Assembly: GCF_900090265.1 (NCBI RefSeq)
Contig: NZ_LT607752.1
Coordinates: forward strand, 6,082,001 to 6,146,000
Source: Micromonospora rifamycinica
Lineage (GTDB): Bacteria; Actinomycetota; Actinomycetes; Mycobacteriales; Micromonosporaceae
DNA length: 64,000 nt
Direction: 5' to 3'
Under the pieces are notes generated by a model. The model worked only from the letters and a program-made list of their open reading frames with translations, did not search any database and was not told the origin of the DNA. Positions 1-9,111 of the stretch are shown in pieces. The first letter of the stretch is position 1. The number at the start of each line of letters is the position of its first letter. The position numbers were made by a program, and so were the translations under genes.

Positions 1-2385
1 TTCCTCGCAGAGCACCGCGTCGCGGCGCAGCTCGGTCCAGGAGGTCACCGACCAGACGTCGGCGGCCACCCCCCAGTCCTGGGCGAGCAGCTGCTGTGCC
101 TTGAGCGCCCACTGCATGCCGGTGCCGGAGGCCAGGATGTTCGCCTTCGGCGCGTCCCCGTCGACCTGCGGAGCCCCGGCGTACCGGTAGATGCCCCGGA
201 GCAGCCCCTCGACGTCCAGCTCGGACGGCTCCACCGGCTGGTGGATCGGCTCGTTGTAGACGGTGAGGTAGTAGAAGATGTTCTCCTGGTCCTCGCCGTA
301 CATCCGGTGCAGGCCGCGCTCCACGATGTGCGCCAGCTCGAACCCGAACGCCGCGTCGTAGGCGACCACCGCCGGGTTGGTGGCGGCCAGCAGCAGCGAG
401 TGGCCGTCCTCGTGCTGGAGGCCTTCACCGTTGAGCGTGGTACGGCCGGCGGTCGCGCCGAGGACGAAGCCGCGGGCCATCTGGTCGGCCGCCGCCCAGA
501 AGCCGTCACCGGTGCGCTGGAACCCGAACATCGAGTAGAAGATGTACATCGGGATCATCGGCTCGTCGTGGGTGGCGTACGAGGTGCCGGCGGCGGTGAA
601 CGAGGCGACCGAACCGGCCTCGTTGATCCCCTCGTGCAGGATCTGCCCGGTGGTCGACTCCTTGTAGGACAGGAAGAGGTCCCGGTCGACCGAGGTGTAC
701 CGCTGGCCGTGCGGCGAGTAGATCTTCGCGGTCGGGAAGATCGAGTCCAGACCGAAGGTGCGGGCCTCGTCCGGGATGATCGGCACCCAGCGCTTGCCGA
801 ACTCCTTGTCCTTCATGATGTCCTTGAGCAGGCGGACGAAGGCCATCGTGGTGGCCACCTTCTGCTTGCCCGAGCCGCGCTTGACGTCGGCGAACCGCTC
901 CGACCCCGGAATGGCCAGCTTCTTGTGGCTGGTCCGCCGGGACGGCAGGTAACCGCCGAGCTGCTCCCGCCGCTCCCGCAGGTACGCCAGCTCGTCAGAG
1001 GACTCGCCCGGGGTGTAGTACGGCGGCAGGTACGGGTTCTCCTCCAGCGCCTTGTCCGGGATGTCCAGGTAGAGCCGGTCGCGGAACAGTTTCAGGTCGT
1101 CCAGCGTCAGCTTCTTCATCTGGTGCGTGGCGTTGCGGCCCTCGAAGTGCGAGCCCAGCGTCCAGCCCTTGATGGTCTTGGCCAGGATGACGGTCGGCTG
1201 CCCGGTGTGCTCGGTGGCCGCCTTGTAGGCCGCGTAGAGCTTGCGGTAGTCGTGCCCGCCCCGCTTGAGGTTCCAGATCTCGTCGTCGGACAGGTGCTCG
1301 ACCATCTTGCGGGTCCGCTGGTCCCGGCCGAAGAAGTGCTCCCGGACGTACGCCCCGGACTCCGCCTTGTAGGTCTGGTAGTCACCGTCGGGGGTGGTGT
1401 TCATCAGGTTGACCAGCGCGCCGTCGGTGTCCGCGGCGAGCAGCGGATCCCACTCCCGACCCCAGACCACCTTGATCACGTTCCAGCCGGCGCCCCGGAA
1501 GAACGCCTCCAGCTCCTGCATCACCTTGCCGTTGCCGCGGACCGGGCCGTCCAGCCGCTGGAGGTTGCAGTTGATCACGAAGGTGAGGTTGTCCAGCTCC
1601 TCGCGGGCGGCCACGCCGATCGCGCCGAGCGACTCCACCTCGTCCATCTCGCCGTCACCGAGGAACGCCCAGACGTGCTGCTGGGAGGTGTCCTTGATGC
1701 CCCGGTGCTGCAGGTAGCGGTTGAACCGGGCCTGGTAGATCGCGTTGAGCGGACCCAGACCCATGGAGACCGTGGGGAACTCCCAGAAGTCCGGCATCAG
1801 CCGCGGGTGCGGGTACGACGGCAGCCCGCCGCCCGGGTGGGACAGCTCCTGCCGGAACCCGTCGAGCTGGTCCTCGGAGAGCCGGCCCTCCAGGAACGCC
1901 CGCCCGTACATGCCGGGGGAGGCGTGACCCTGGTAGAAGATGTGGTCGCCGCCACCCGGGTGGTTCTTGCCCCGGAAGAAGTGGTTGAAGCCCACCTCGT
2001 AGAGGGAGGCGGAGCTGGCGAAGGTGGAGATGTGCCCGCCGACGCCGATCTCCGGCCGCTGCGCCCGGTGCACCAGCATCGCCGCGTTCCACCGCACGTA
2101 CGCCCGGATCCGCCGCTCGATGTGCTCGTCACCCGGGAACCAGGGTTCCTGCTCCGGGGCGATGGTGTTGATGTAGTCGGTGGTGGTCAGGGACGGAACC
2201 CCGACCTGCCGCTCGCGGGCCCGCTCCAGCAGGCTCAGCATGACGTACCGGGCGCGTTTGGTTCCGCGCTCGTCGATGACACCGTCGAGCGACTCGACCC
2301 ATTCGCCGGTCTCTTCAGGGTCGATGTCCGGAAGCTGGCTCGGCAGACCAGCGGTGATCACCGGGCGCTTGCGTTCCGTAGCCAC
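1..2385 (-). CDS. aceE: Pyruvate dehydrogenase E1 component, homodimeric type (3' end cut by window)
   Basis: Thiamine-diphosphate enzyme that decarboxylates pyruvate and loads acetyl groups onto the E2 lipoyl protein of the cytosolic PDH complex. The frame runs off the left edge, leaving 795 of the roughly 900 residues usual for AceE. The translation opens VATERKRPVITAGLPSQL and carries the TPP-binding signature GDGEMDE near residue 240 followed by a conserved Asn-containing stretch (INCNLQ). The C-terminal part matches the pyrimidine-binding domain (GINEAGSVASFTAAGTSYAT, near residue 600). The GTG start at 2385 has GAGGGA just upstream on the minus strand. It is divergent from the yjbQ-like gene, with both promoters presumably in 2386-2558. 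Identification is from sequence recognition and is very secure; only the end is missing. Confidence 0.97.
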   Translation of the reverse strand, partial: MATERKRPVITAGLPSQLPDIDPEETGEWVESLDGVIDERGTKRARYVMLSLLERARERQVGVPSLTTTDYINTIAPEQEPWFPGDEHIERRIRAYVRWNAAMLVHRAQRPEIGVGGHISTFASSASLYEVGFNHFFRGKNHPGGGDHIFYQGHASPGMYGRAFLEGRLSEDQLDGFRQELSHPGGGLPSYPHPRLMPDFWEFPTVSMGLGPLNAIYQARFNRYLQHRGIKDTSQQHVWAFLGDGEMDEVESLGAIGVAAREELDNLTFVINCNLQRLDGPVRGNGKVMQELEAFFRGAGWNVIKVVWGREWDPLLAADTDGALVNLMNTTPDGDYQTYKAESGAYVREHFFGRDQRTRKMVEHLSDDEIWNLKRGGHDYRKLYAAYKAATEHTGQPTVILAKTIKGWTLGSHFEGRNATHQMKKLTLDDLKLFRDRLYLDIPDKALEENPYLPPYYTPGESSDELAYLRERREQLGGYLPSRRTSHKKLAIPGSERFADVKRGSGKQKVATTMAFVRLLKDIMKDKEFGKRWVPIIPDEARTFGLDSIFPTAKIYSPHGQRYTSVDRDLFLSYKESTTGQILHEGINEAGSVASFTAAGTSYATHDEPMIPMYIFYSMFGFQRTGDGFWAAADQMARGFVLGATAGRTTLNGEGLQHEDGHSLLLAATNPAVVAYDAAFGFELAHIVERGLHRMYGEDQENIFYYLTVYNEPIHQPVEPSELDVEGLLRGIYRYAGAPQVDGDAPKANILASGTGMQWALKAQQLLAQDWGVAADVWSVTSWTELRRDAVLCEE

Positions 2386-2558
2386 AGGCGTTCCCTCGGT
2401 TGTGTGTGGGATAGGTCTCTAGCGCCATCCTGCCCTCTGGTGGCACCCGTCGTCACGTGTAGCTCCCCCAGACGCGACGCTGAACACAGGTACCCGTCGG
2501 TAACTTGGCGCTGTCGACCTACCGGGCGACGGTCGGGCCGGTGCGGCAGAATGCGCCC

Positions 2559-2963
2559 ATGCGCAGTGAGGTGATCACCGTCCGGACCGGCTCCCGTCCC
2601 ACCGTCGCGGACATCACGGCCGAGGCCGAACGGTTCGTCTCCGGGCAGGGCGACGGGCTGCTGCACGTCTTCGTGCCGCACGCCACCGCCGGCGTGGCGG
2701 TCATCGAGACCGGCGCCGGCTCCGACGACGACCTGCTGCGGGCGCTCGACGACCTGCTGCCCACCGACGACCGCTGGCGGCACCGGCACGGCTCACCCGG
2801 CCACGGCCGGGACCACGTGCTGCCCGCCTTCGTCCCGCCGTACGCGACGCTGCCGGTGCTCGGCGGCCGGCTCCAGCTCGGCACCTGGCAGTCGGTCTGC
2901 CTGGTCGACCCGAACGGCGACAACCCGACCCGCCAGGTCCGCTTCTCCTTCCTCCCCGGCTGA
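2559..2963 (+). CDS. YjbQ / UPF0047 family protein
   Basis: A 134-residue protein of the YjbQ (UPF0047) family, small cytosolic beta-rich proteins; the E. coli member has weak thiamin-phosphate-synthase activity, and the true role is unsettled. Family motifs visible are HATAGVAVIETG (residues about 46-57) and GHGRDHVLPAF (about 84-94), plus the closing LGTWQSVCLVD. The ATG at 2559 is chosen because the homology begins at MRSEVITV; a CAGAAT hexamer ends 6 bases before it, which would suit a leaderless transcript, and no Shine-Dalgarno is obvious. It is divergent from aceE and convergent with the phosphatase gene. Family assignment is confident, function is not. Confidence 0.88.
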   Translation: MRSEVITVRTGSRPTVADITAEAERFVSGQGDGLLHVFVPHATAGVAVIETGAGSDDDLLRALDDLLPTDDRWRHRHGSPGHGRDHVLPAFVPPYATLPVLGGRLQLGTWQSVCLVDPNGDNPTRQVRFSFLPG

Positions 2964-3052
2964 CCCGGCCCGGGCCGCTTCCCTGGTCGACCCGGCCGGG
3001 CCGCTCCTGGTTGAGCCAGCCGGCCCGCTCCCGGCTGACCCGGCCGGGGCGC

Positions 3053-4720
3053 TCAGCGCAGCCCGGTCTCCGTCTCGACGGTGTACCGGTCCCGGTCCAC
3101 CCCCGGCGGCAGCGCGCGGGCGGTGGTCGGCGGCCGGTCGTAGGTCTGGTGCAGGCCGGGCACCCGGTCCTCGACCACGAACGACGCCCGGGGGTACGCC
3201 GGGGCGCCCGGCCGGCTCACGTACGGCAGCACCATGAAGTCCGCGCTGAGCTGGGCCGGGGTGATCGTGGTCCGGACGAAACCGCGCAGGTCGTTCTGGA
3301 ACCGCAGGTGCGGGTTGGTGCGCAGCCAGGGGTGCGAGCCGCTGGCCGAGTCGAACCCGTCCCCGCCCGAGGTGACCGACGAACAGACCAGCTCGGTGCC
3401 GACCGTCCGCGCCGCCGGGTCGAGGTAGTCCAGCTTCAGGTCGGCGGCCCAGTGCGCGTGCACGTCGCCGGTGAGCACCACCGGGTTGCGCACCCCGGCC
3501 GCCACCCAGCCCCGGGTGATCCGGTCCCGGGAGGCCAGGTAGCCGTCCCAGGCGTCCATGCTGGTCAACCTGGTCGGCCCCGGGTCGCGGTCCCGGGCGG
3601 CGAAGAACACCTGCTGGGCGAGGAGGTCCCAGCGGGAGTCGGACCGGAGGAACCCGTCCAGCAACCACGCCTCCTGCGCCGCCCCGGTGAGGGTGCGCCC
3701 CGGGTCGGCCGCCGCCGGGCAGTCCCGGTAGCCGTCCCCGCACGCCTGGTCGTCCCGGTACTGCCGGGTGTCGAGCAGGTGGAAGGTGGCCAGCCGACCC
3801 CAGCGCAGCCGCCGGTACAGCGCCATGTCCGGACCGCACGGCACCGAGCCCCGCCGCAACGGCATGTTCTCGTGGTACGCCTGGAAGGCGGCGGCCCGTC
3901 GGGCCAGGAAGTTCGGATCCGGCTCCTCCGGCACCGCGCCGGCCCAGTTGTTCTCCACCTCGTGGTCGTCGAAGACCACCGCCCAGGGGGCCACCGCGTG
4001 CGCCGCCTGGAGATCCGGGTCGGTCTTGTACTGGGCGTGCCGCTGCCGGTAGTTGGCCAGCGTCCGGGTCTCCGGCCCCTCGTGCCCGCGCGGTCGTTCG
4101 GGGCCGTACTCCCGGGCGTACTCGTACTGGTAGTCGCCGAGGTGCAGGATCAGCTCCGGCGCGCTCTCGGCCAACCGCCGGTACGCGGTGAAGTACCCCT
4201 GCTCGTAGTGGGAACAGGAGACGAAACCCATGGCCAGCGCGGCGGGCAGGGCGGCCGGATCGGGCGCGGTACGGGTCCGCGCGGTCGGCGAGAGGTGACC
4301 CTCGGCCCGGAACCGGTAGAAGTACTCCCGTCCCGGCAGCAACCCGGTCAGCTCGACGTGCACGCTGTGCGCCGACTCGGGTCGGGCGGTCTGGGTACCC
4401 CGCTGGACGACGTGCCGGAACAGCTCGTCGACGGCCACCTCCCACTGCACCTCGACCGTCCGGGCGGGCATGCCGCCCAACCCGTCCTCGGCCAGCGGCA
4501 CCGGAGCCAGCCGGGTCCACAGCACCATCCCCTGGTGGTCGGGGTCGCCGGAGGCCACTCCCAGGGTGAACGGCCAGACCAGCGGCCGGTGGCTGGCGGT
4601 GCCCACCGGGCGGGCCGGGCGTCCACCGGCGGCGTCGGCGGGTGTCGGCAGGCCGGCGGTCGCACCGGCCGCGCCGACGGCCGCACCGGAGAGCAGGACG
4701 GTACGTCGGGACAGTGCCAC
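3053..4720 (-). CDS. phoD: Secreted PhoD-family alkaline phosphatase (Tat substrate)
   Basis: Predicted exported phosphodiesterase/alkaline phosphatase (PhoD superfamily) that would release phosphate from organic esters outside the membrane. The 555-residue product begins with a twin-arginine signal (SRRTVLLSG, residues about 4-12, then an Ala-rich stretch ending PADAA). A PhoD N-terminal domain (about 60-150) and the metallophosphatase core follow; visible metal-site motifs are LGDYQYEYA, FDDHEVENNW and LTGDVHAHW. I chose the GTG at 4720 because GGGAGG lies 5 bases upstream and the Tat motif falls correctly; the open frame continues upstream without homology. It is divergent from the E1 fusion gene. 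I did not see a convincing Pho box. Confidence 0.92.
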   Translation of the reverse strand: MALSRRTVLLSGAAVGAAGATAGLPTPADAAGGRPARPVGTASHRPLVWPFTLGVASGDPDHQGMVLWTRLAPVPLAEDGLGGMPARTVEVQWEVAVDELFRHVVQRGTQTARPESAHSVHVELTGLLPGREYFYRFRAEGHLSPTARTRTAPDPAALPAALAMGFVSCSHYEQGYFTAYRRLAESAPELILHLGDYQYEYAREYGPERPRGHEGPETRTLANYRQRHAQYKTDPDLQAAHAVAPWAVVFDDHEVENNWAGAVPEEPDPNFLARRAAAFQAYHENMPLRRGSVPCGPDMALYRRLRWGRLATFHLLDTRQYRDDQACGDGYRDCPAAADPGRTLTGAAQEAWLLDGFLRSDSRWDLLAQQVFFAARDRDPGPTRLTSMDAWDGYLASRDRITRGWVAAGVRNPVVLTGDVHAHWAADLKLDYLDPAARTVGTELVCSSVTSGGDGFDSASGSHPWLRTNPHLRFQNDLRGFVRTTITPAQLSADFMVLPYVSRPGAPAYPRASFVVEDRVPGLHQTYDRPPTTARALPPGVDRDRYTVETETGLR

Positions 4721-4919
4721 GGGAACCTCCCAGGGTCCGCTTCGTTCCTGACCCCGGCAGCGTCGCGACCCACGGTGACCGTCAGGTGGCCGTCGGAGGC
4801 CGTCGTCGTCTCCGGCAGCCGAACAGCGGCCGGCGGCGGTGGTGGTCGCGCGGACCGAGTCACCCCGCCCGGTCGTGTCTGAGTGGGCGACCGTGGCCTC
4901 CGTCGGTAATGCTGATCGC

Positions 4920-7712
4920 GTGACCACCCCGCAAGATCTCGACGACCGGTTCCGGGAGACCCTGGGCGCACTGCCCGAGCCCGAGCGGCGGTGTGACCCG
5001 GCGCAACCGGTACGGCCCGGCGCGGCGCTGACCGGGCGACAGCTGCTCGCCCTCTTCGACGCCCAGGTGACCAGCCGGCAGCTCGACCTGGCCGGCCGCT
5101 GGCTGCGGAGCTTCGACGAGGGCTTCTACACCATCGGCTCGGCCGGGCACGAGGCCAACGCGGCGGTCGCCGCCGCCCTGCGGCCCACCGACCCCGCCCT
5201 GCTGCACTACCGCTCCGGCGCGTTCTACTGCCTGCGCGCCGCCCAGGCCTCCGGGAGCTTCCCCGGCGGCGGCACCCCGGCCGAGGGCGTCCCGGACCGG
5301 GACGCCGACGCGGACCCGGCGACGACCGCGCCGCATCCCGACGGCGTGCCGGTGGCCGGGCACTTCTCCGACGGCGTGGCCGTGTCGCCGCCCCCGGCCG
5401 GTCCGGTCACCTACCGGGTGGGTGCCGACGGCACCGCCGAACCGGTACCCCGCCACCGGCCCACCCCCACCGCTCCCGGCCCGGTACCCGCCGTGACCGA
5501 CCCCGCCCAGACCTCCGCCTCCACCGACCCCACGTCCGCCTCCGCCGACCCCGCCGACCCCGCCTCCACCGATCCCGACCTCACCGATCCCGCCTCGACC
5601 GGCCCCGGGCACACCGGCCCCGGGGACGTCACCCCGGCCGGTGCCGCCGACCGGGGGGCGGCGGCCGGCACGCCGTCGGCGCCGGCTGACCGGCCGGTCC
5701 CGGCGCCGGCGACCGGCCCGGCCGAGCGGCCGCCGGGGGACCGGGACGAGTGGGAGCAGGCGTACGCCGAAGCGGCCCGGGACGTGCTGAGCGGGATGGT
5801 CGCCTCGGCCCGGGATCCGATCGCCGGCGGCCGGCACAAGGTCTTCGGCCGGGCCGACCTGGCCGTGGTGCCGACCACCTCCACCATCGCCTCGCACCTG
5901 CCCCGGGCGGTCGGGCTGGGGCTGGCCGTGGAACGGCTGCGCCGGATCGACACCGCCGGCCGGCGCGACGATCCGGCCGGTCCGCCACGCTCGCCGTGGC
6001 CCCGCGACGCCATCGTGGTCTGCTCGTTCGGCGACGCCTCGGTCAACCACGCCAGCGCCACCGCCGCGTTCAACACCGCCGGCTGGTACGACCACACCGG
6101 CCTGCGGATCCCGGTGCTCTTCGTCTGCGAGGACAACGGCCTCGGCATCAGCGTCCGGTCGCCCGACGGCTGGGTGGAACGCACCCTGCGGGCCCGACCG
6201 GGGGTGCGCTACTTCACCGTCGACGGCACCGACCCGGTGGCCGCGTACACGGTGGCCGCCGAGGCCGCCGGCTGGGTGCGGCGGCACCGTCGTCCGGCGG
6301 TGCTGCACCTGCGCACGGTGCGGCTGCTCGGGCACGCCGGTGCGGACGCCGAGCGGGCGTACCGCAGCACCGCCGAGATCGCCGCCGACGAGGCGCGCGA
6401 CCCGGTGCTGGCCACCGCCCGGCTGCTCGTCGAGGCGGGGGTGGCCACCGGGGAGGAGTTGCTGGCCCGCTACGACGAGCAGGGCTGGCAGGTACGCCGT
6501 ACCGCCGAGGAGGTGCTCGACGAGCCGAAGCTGGCCACCCCGGCCGAGGTGGTGGCCCCGCTGTCGCCCCGCCGGCCGCTGCGGGTCGCCACCGCGGTGG
6601 CACGGGCGGCGGAGCGGGCCGCCGGGCCGGACGCGGCCAGCCGGGCGGAGGCGTTCGGGGGCAAACCGCCGGAGCTGGCCGGGCCGCTGACCCTGGCGCA
6701 GAGCATCAACGCCGCCCTCGCCGACGGGATGCTCAGCCACCCCCAGCTGGCCGTCTTCGGGGAGGACGTCGCCGCCAAGGGCGGGGTGTACGGGGTGACC
6801 AAGGGGCTGCGGGAGAGGTTCGGCGCGGCCCGGGTCTTCGACACCCTGCTCGACGAGACGTCGGTGCTGGGGCTGGGGCTGGGTGCCGGGCTGGCCGGGA
6901 TGCTGCCGGTGCCCGAGATCCAGTACCTGGCGTACCTGCACAACGCGGAGGACCAGCTGCGGGGCGAGGCGGCCACCATGCAGTTCTTCTCGCAGGGGGC
7001 GTTCCGCAACCCGATGGTGGTGCGGGTGCCGGGGCTGGCGTACCAGGAGGGGTTCGGCGGACACTTCCACAACGACAACTCGGTGGCCGTACTGCGGGAC
7101 GTGCCGGGTCTGGTGGTCGCGGTGCCGGCGCGGCCCGACGACGCCGCGCCGCTGCTGCGGACCTGCCTGGCCGCCGCCGTGGTGGACGGCACGGTCTCGG
7201 TGTTCCTGGAGCCGATCGCGCTCTACCACACCCGGGACCTGTACGAGCCGGGTGACGGTGAGTGGATGGGGCCGTACACCGAGCCGGGTGCCTGGGCGGC
7301 CGGTCACGTGCCGATCGGCCGGGCCAGGGTGTACGGCGTCGGATCGGCCGAGGACATCACCATCGTCACCTTCGGTAACGGGGTACGGATGTCGTTGCGG
7401 GCGGCCTCGACGCTGGCCGACGAGGGGATCGGCAGCCGGGTGGTGGACCTGCGGTGGTTGGCCCCGCTGCCGGTGGCGGACCTGATCCGGGAGGCGTCCG
7501 CCACGGGCCGGGTGCTGGTGGTCGACGAGACACGGCGCTCCGGCGGAGTCGGGGAGGGGATCCTCGCCACGCTGGTGGACGCCGGATACGTGGGGGCGGC
7601 GCGGCGGGTGGCGGCAGTCGACTCGTTTGTACCATTAGGTCCGGCTGCCCGTCAGGTGCTGGTCTCCGAGGATGCCATTACCCAGGGTGCCCGTACGCTG
7701 CTGGCACGGTAA
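4920..7712 (+). CDS. Fused alpha-beta E1 of a 2-oxoacid (branched-chain type) dehydrogenase, with a low-complexity insertion
   Basis: One 930-residue chain joining E1-alpha and E1-beta domains of a thiamine-diphosphate 2-oxoacid dehydrogenase. Alpha starts near GSAGHEANAAVAAALRP (about 60-80). The TPP motif is GDASVNHASATAAFNTAG (about 371) ending in EDNGLGIS. Beta spans about 585-930 and includes FGEDVAAKGGVYGVTKGL. Between LRAAQASG (about 110) and ARDVLSGMVASARDP (about 283) lies a segment of about 170 residues rich in Pro, Ala, Asp and Thr (TDPASTDP-like repeats) that I would not expect in the family core. The GTG at 4920 is the start best fitting the homology. It stands alone, separated from E2/E3 genes, so the substrate (branched-chain versus other oxoacid) is inferred only. 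Confidence 0.88.
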   Translation: MTTPQDLDDRFRETLGALPEPERRCDPAQPVRPGAALTGRQLLALFDAQVTSRQLDLAGRWLRSFDEGFYTIGSAGHEANAAVAAALRPTDPALLHYRSGAFYCLRAAQASGSFPGGGTPAEGVPDRDADADPATTAPHPDGVPVAGHFSDGVAVSPPPAGPVTYRVGADGTAEPVPRHRPTPTAPGPVPAVTDPAQTSASTDPTSASADPADPASTDPDLTDPASTGPGHTGPGDVTPAGAADRGAAAGTPSAPADRPVPAPATGPAERPPGDRDEWEQAYAEAARDVLSGMVASARDPIAGGRHKVFGRADLAVVPTTSTIASHLPRAVGLGLAVERLRRIDTAGRRDDPAGPPRSPWPRDAIVVCSFGDASVNHASATAAFNTAGWYDHTGLRIPVLFVCEDNGLGISVRSPDGWVERTLRARPGVRYFTVDGTDPVAAYTVAAEAAGWVRRHRRPAVLHLRTVRLLGHAGADAERAYRSTAEIAADEARDPVLATARLLVEAGVATGEELLARYDEQGWQVRRTAEEVLDEPKLATPAEVVAPLSPRRPLRVATAVARAAERAAGPDAASRAEAFGGKPPELAGPLTLAQSINAALADGMLSHPQLAVFGEDVAAKGGVYGVTKGLRERFGAARVFDTLLDETSVLGLGLGAGLAGMLPVPEIQYLAYLHNAEDQLRGEAATMQFFSQGAFRNPMVVRVPGLAYQEGFGGHFHNDNSVAVLRDVPGLVVAVPARPDDAAPLLRTCLAAAVVDGTVSVFLEPIALYHTRDLYEPGDGEWMGPYTEPGAWAAGHVPIGRARVYGVGSAEDITIVTFGNGVRMSLRAASTLADEGIGSRVVDLRWLAPLPVADLIREASATGRVLVVDETRRSGGVGEGILATLVDAGYVGAARRVAAVDSFVPLGPAARQVLVSEDAITQGARTLLAR

Positions 7713-7825
7713 ATTCCGTTCCACCCGGTGCGCCACTTGCGCGACGGACCACAACTGTGTGGACTCTGCCTGACGGCGTCGCCGCGACGCCACCGAGCAG
7801 GGACGAGATGAGGAGGCACGCGACA

Positions 7826-8263
7826 GTGAGCGCGACCGCTGGTCAGGCCGCCGACGGGGTACGTCTCCTGGCGGACCGGTTCGGGATCGAACCGGGGATG
7901 GTCGTCATGGAGATGGGGTACGACGAGGACGTCGACCAGGATCTCCGGGACGCCCTGACCGACCGCTGTGGAGAACTGGTCGACGAGGACACCGACGAGG
8001 TGGTCGACGCGGTGCTCGTCTGGTACCGCGACGGCGACGGTGACCTCTTCGAGCTCCTCGTCGACGCCCTCGGCCCGCTGGCCGACGCCGGAGTCGTGTG
8101 GCTGTTGACGCCGAAGGCGGGACGGGACGGCCACGTCGAGCCGAGTGAGGTCGCCGAGTCGGCGCAGACCGCGGGCCTCCAGCAGACCTCGACCCTCAAC
8201 GCCGGCAAGGACTGGAGCGGCGCCCGGCTCGTGCTGCGCCGCGGGTCCAAGGGCCGCAAGTAG
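7826..8263 (+). CDS. DUF3052 domain protein
   Basis: A 145-residue acidic actinobacterial protein of the DUF3052 family; function unknown. Family hallmarks are GMVVMEMGYDEDVDQDLRDA (about 29-48), VDAVLVWYRDGDGDLFELLV and WLLTPKAGRDGHVEPSEV. The GTG at 7826 is preceded by AGGAGG with a 9-base gap, which decides against the upstream ATG at 7808. It sits 92 bp ahead of ahpE; as I recall, DUF3052 and AhpE genes are also close to aceE in mycobacteria and streptomycetes, so the neighbourhood is conserved. A strong hairpin follows the stop codon. Family call is secure; no enzymatic motif is visible. Confidence 0.9.
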   Translation: MSATAGQAADGVRLLADRFGIEPGMVVMEMGYDEDVDQDLRDALTDRCGELVDEDTDEVVDAVLVWYRDGDGDLFELLVDALGPLADAGVVWLLTPKAGRDGHVEPSEVAESAQTAGLQQTSTLNAGKDWSGARLVLRRGSKGRK

Positions 8264-8284
8264 GTCGTACCCGGCTGAGCGGTC

Positions 8285-8314
8285 CCACACCCCGGGTGTC
8301 GCCCGCGGGTGTGG
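8285..8314 (+). terminator. Hairpin after the DUF3052 gene
   Basis: CCACACCC and GGGTGTGG pair around an inner CGGG/CCCG stem, 21 bases past the DUF3052 stop codon. No U-run follows, as is common for actinobacterial terminators. It separates DUF3052 from ahpE. Confidence 0.5.
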
Positions 8315-8355
8315 CAGGCTGAAACCACCCCCCAGACTCGACCCGAGGAGTTCGC

Positions 8356-8823
8356 ATGCCGATCGAGGTTGGTGCCGAGGCACCCGACTTCCTGCTGAAG
8401 GACCAGAACAACCAGGAGGTACGGCTCTCGGACTACCGGGGCAACCGCACCGTGCTGCTGGTCTTCTACCCGCTCGCGTTCACCGGCATCTGCCAGGGTG
8501 AGCTGTGCGAGGTGCGGGACAACCTCAACGACTACGTCAACGACGACGTGCAGGTGCTCACCGTCAGCGTCGACTCGGTGTACGCCCACAAGATCTGGGC
8601 CGAGAAGGAGAGCTACCAGTTCCCGCTGCTGTCCGACTTCTGGCCGCACGGGGCGGTCGCCCAGGCGTACGGCGTCTTCAACGACCTCGCCGGCATCGCC
8701 AACCGGGGCACCTTCGTCATCGACAAGGACGGCATCGTCCGGTTCGCCGAGATGAACATGCCGGGTGAGGCGCGCGACCAGCAGGGCTGGCGCAAGGCCC
8801 TCGCCGACACGGTCGCCGCCTGA
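8356..8823 (+). CDS. ahpE: Peroxiredoxin AhpE (1-Cys type)
   Basis: Thiol peroxidase that reduces hydrogen peroxide and organic hydroperoxides in the cytosol. The 155-residue product has the peroxiredoxin active-site loop PLAFTGICQGEL, with the peroxidatic Cys at about residue 45 and the conserved Thr three residues before it. The later blocks HKIWA, FPLLSDFWPHGAV and GIANRGTFVIDKDG closely follow mycobacterial AhpE. A second Cys (ELCEV, five residues later) is present; whether it acts as a resolving Cys cannot be told from sequence. The start ATG has GAGGAG upstream. It lies between DUF3052 and tRNA-Val. Confidence 0.95.
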   Translation: MPIEVGAEAPDFLLKDQNNQEVRLSDYRGNRTVLLVFYPLAFTGICQGELCEVRDNLNDYVNDDVQVLTVSVDSVYAHKIWAEKESYQFPLLSDFWPHGAVAQAYGVFNDLAGIANRGTFVIDKDGIVRFAEMNMPGEARDQQGWRKALADTVAA

Positions 8824-8906
8824 CCGGTCACCGGGCACACCGTTGCGACGGGTCGGGGGCCGGCAGGTAGGCTTGCCAGCCTCCGGCCCGCTCGCACGGG
8901 CGTTCC

Positions 8907-8981
8907 GGGCGCGTAGCTCAGCGGGAGAGCACTCGCCTTACAAGCGAGGGGTCGCAGGTTCGAAACCTGCCGCGCCCACCA
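8907..8981 (+). tRNA. tRNA-Val (anticodon UAC), CCA encoded
   Basis: A full cloverleaf can be drawn. The acceptor GGGCGCG (8907-8913) pairs with CGCGCCC (8971-8977); the D arm starts GCTC; the anticodon stem CTCGC/GCGAG encloses loop CTTACAA with anticodon TAC at 8939-8941; the T arm GCAGG-TTCGAAA-CCTGC is canonical. Discriminator A is followed by genomically encoded CCA. Confidence 0.97.
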
Positions 8982-9111
8982 CACCATCGGCACCGGATCC
9001 GAAGGCCGCCGCCGGCCGGCTTGAGCAGCACCGTCGTTGCCGTCAGAGGCCGGGGGGACGCCGTCGGGGCCTCCGCTCCCGGCCCGCCGCAGCAGGTCGG
9101 GGGAGACGCCG

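Noticed and set aside
241..2574. 777-codon plus-strand frame over aceE
   Set aside because: Mirror of AceE codon bias; Val/Arg/Gly-rich composition without homology.
4907..4913. TAATGCT as a -10 box for the E1 fusion gene
   Set aside because: Does not meet TANNNT in register (the sixth base is C); spacing is suggestive but not enough to list.
4860..7307. 815-codon minus-strand frame over the E1 fusion
   Set aside because: No recognisable domain, biased composition; the plus-strand E1 is certain.
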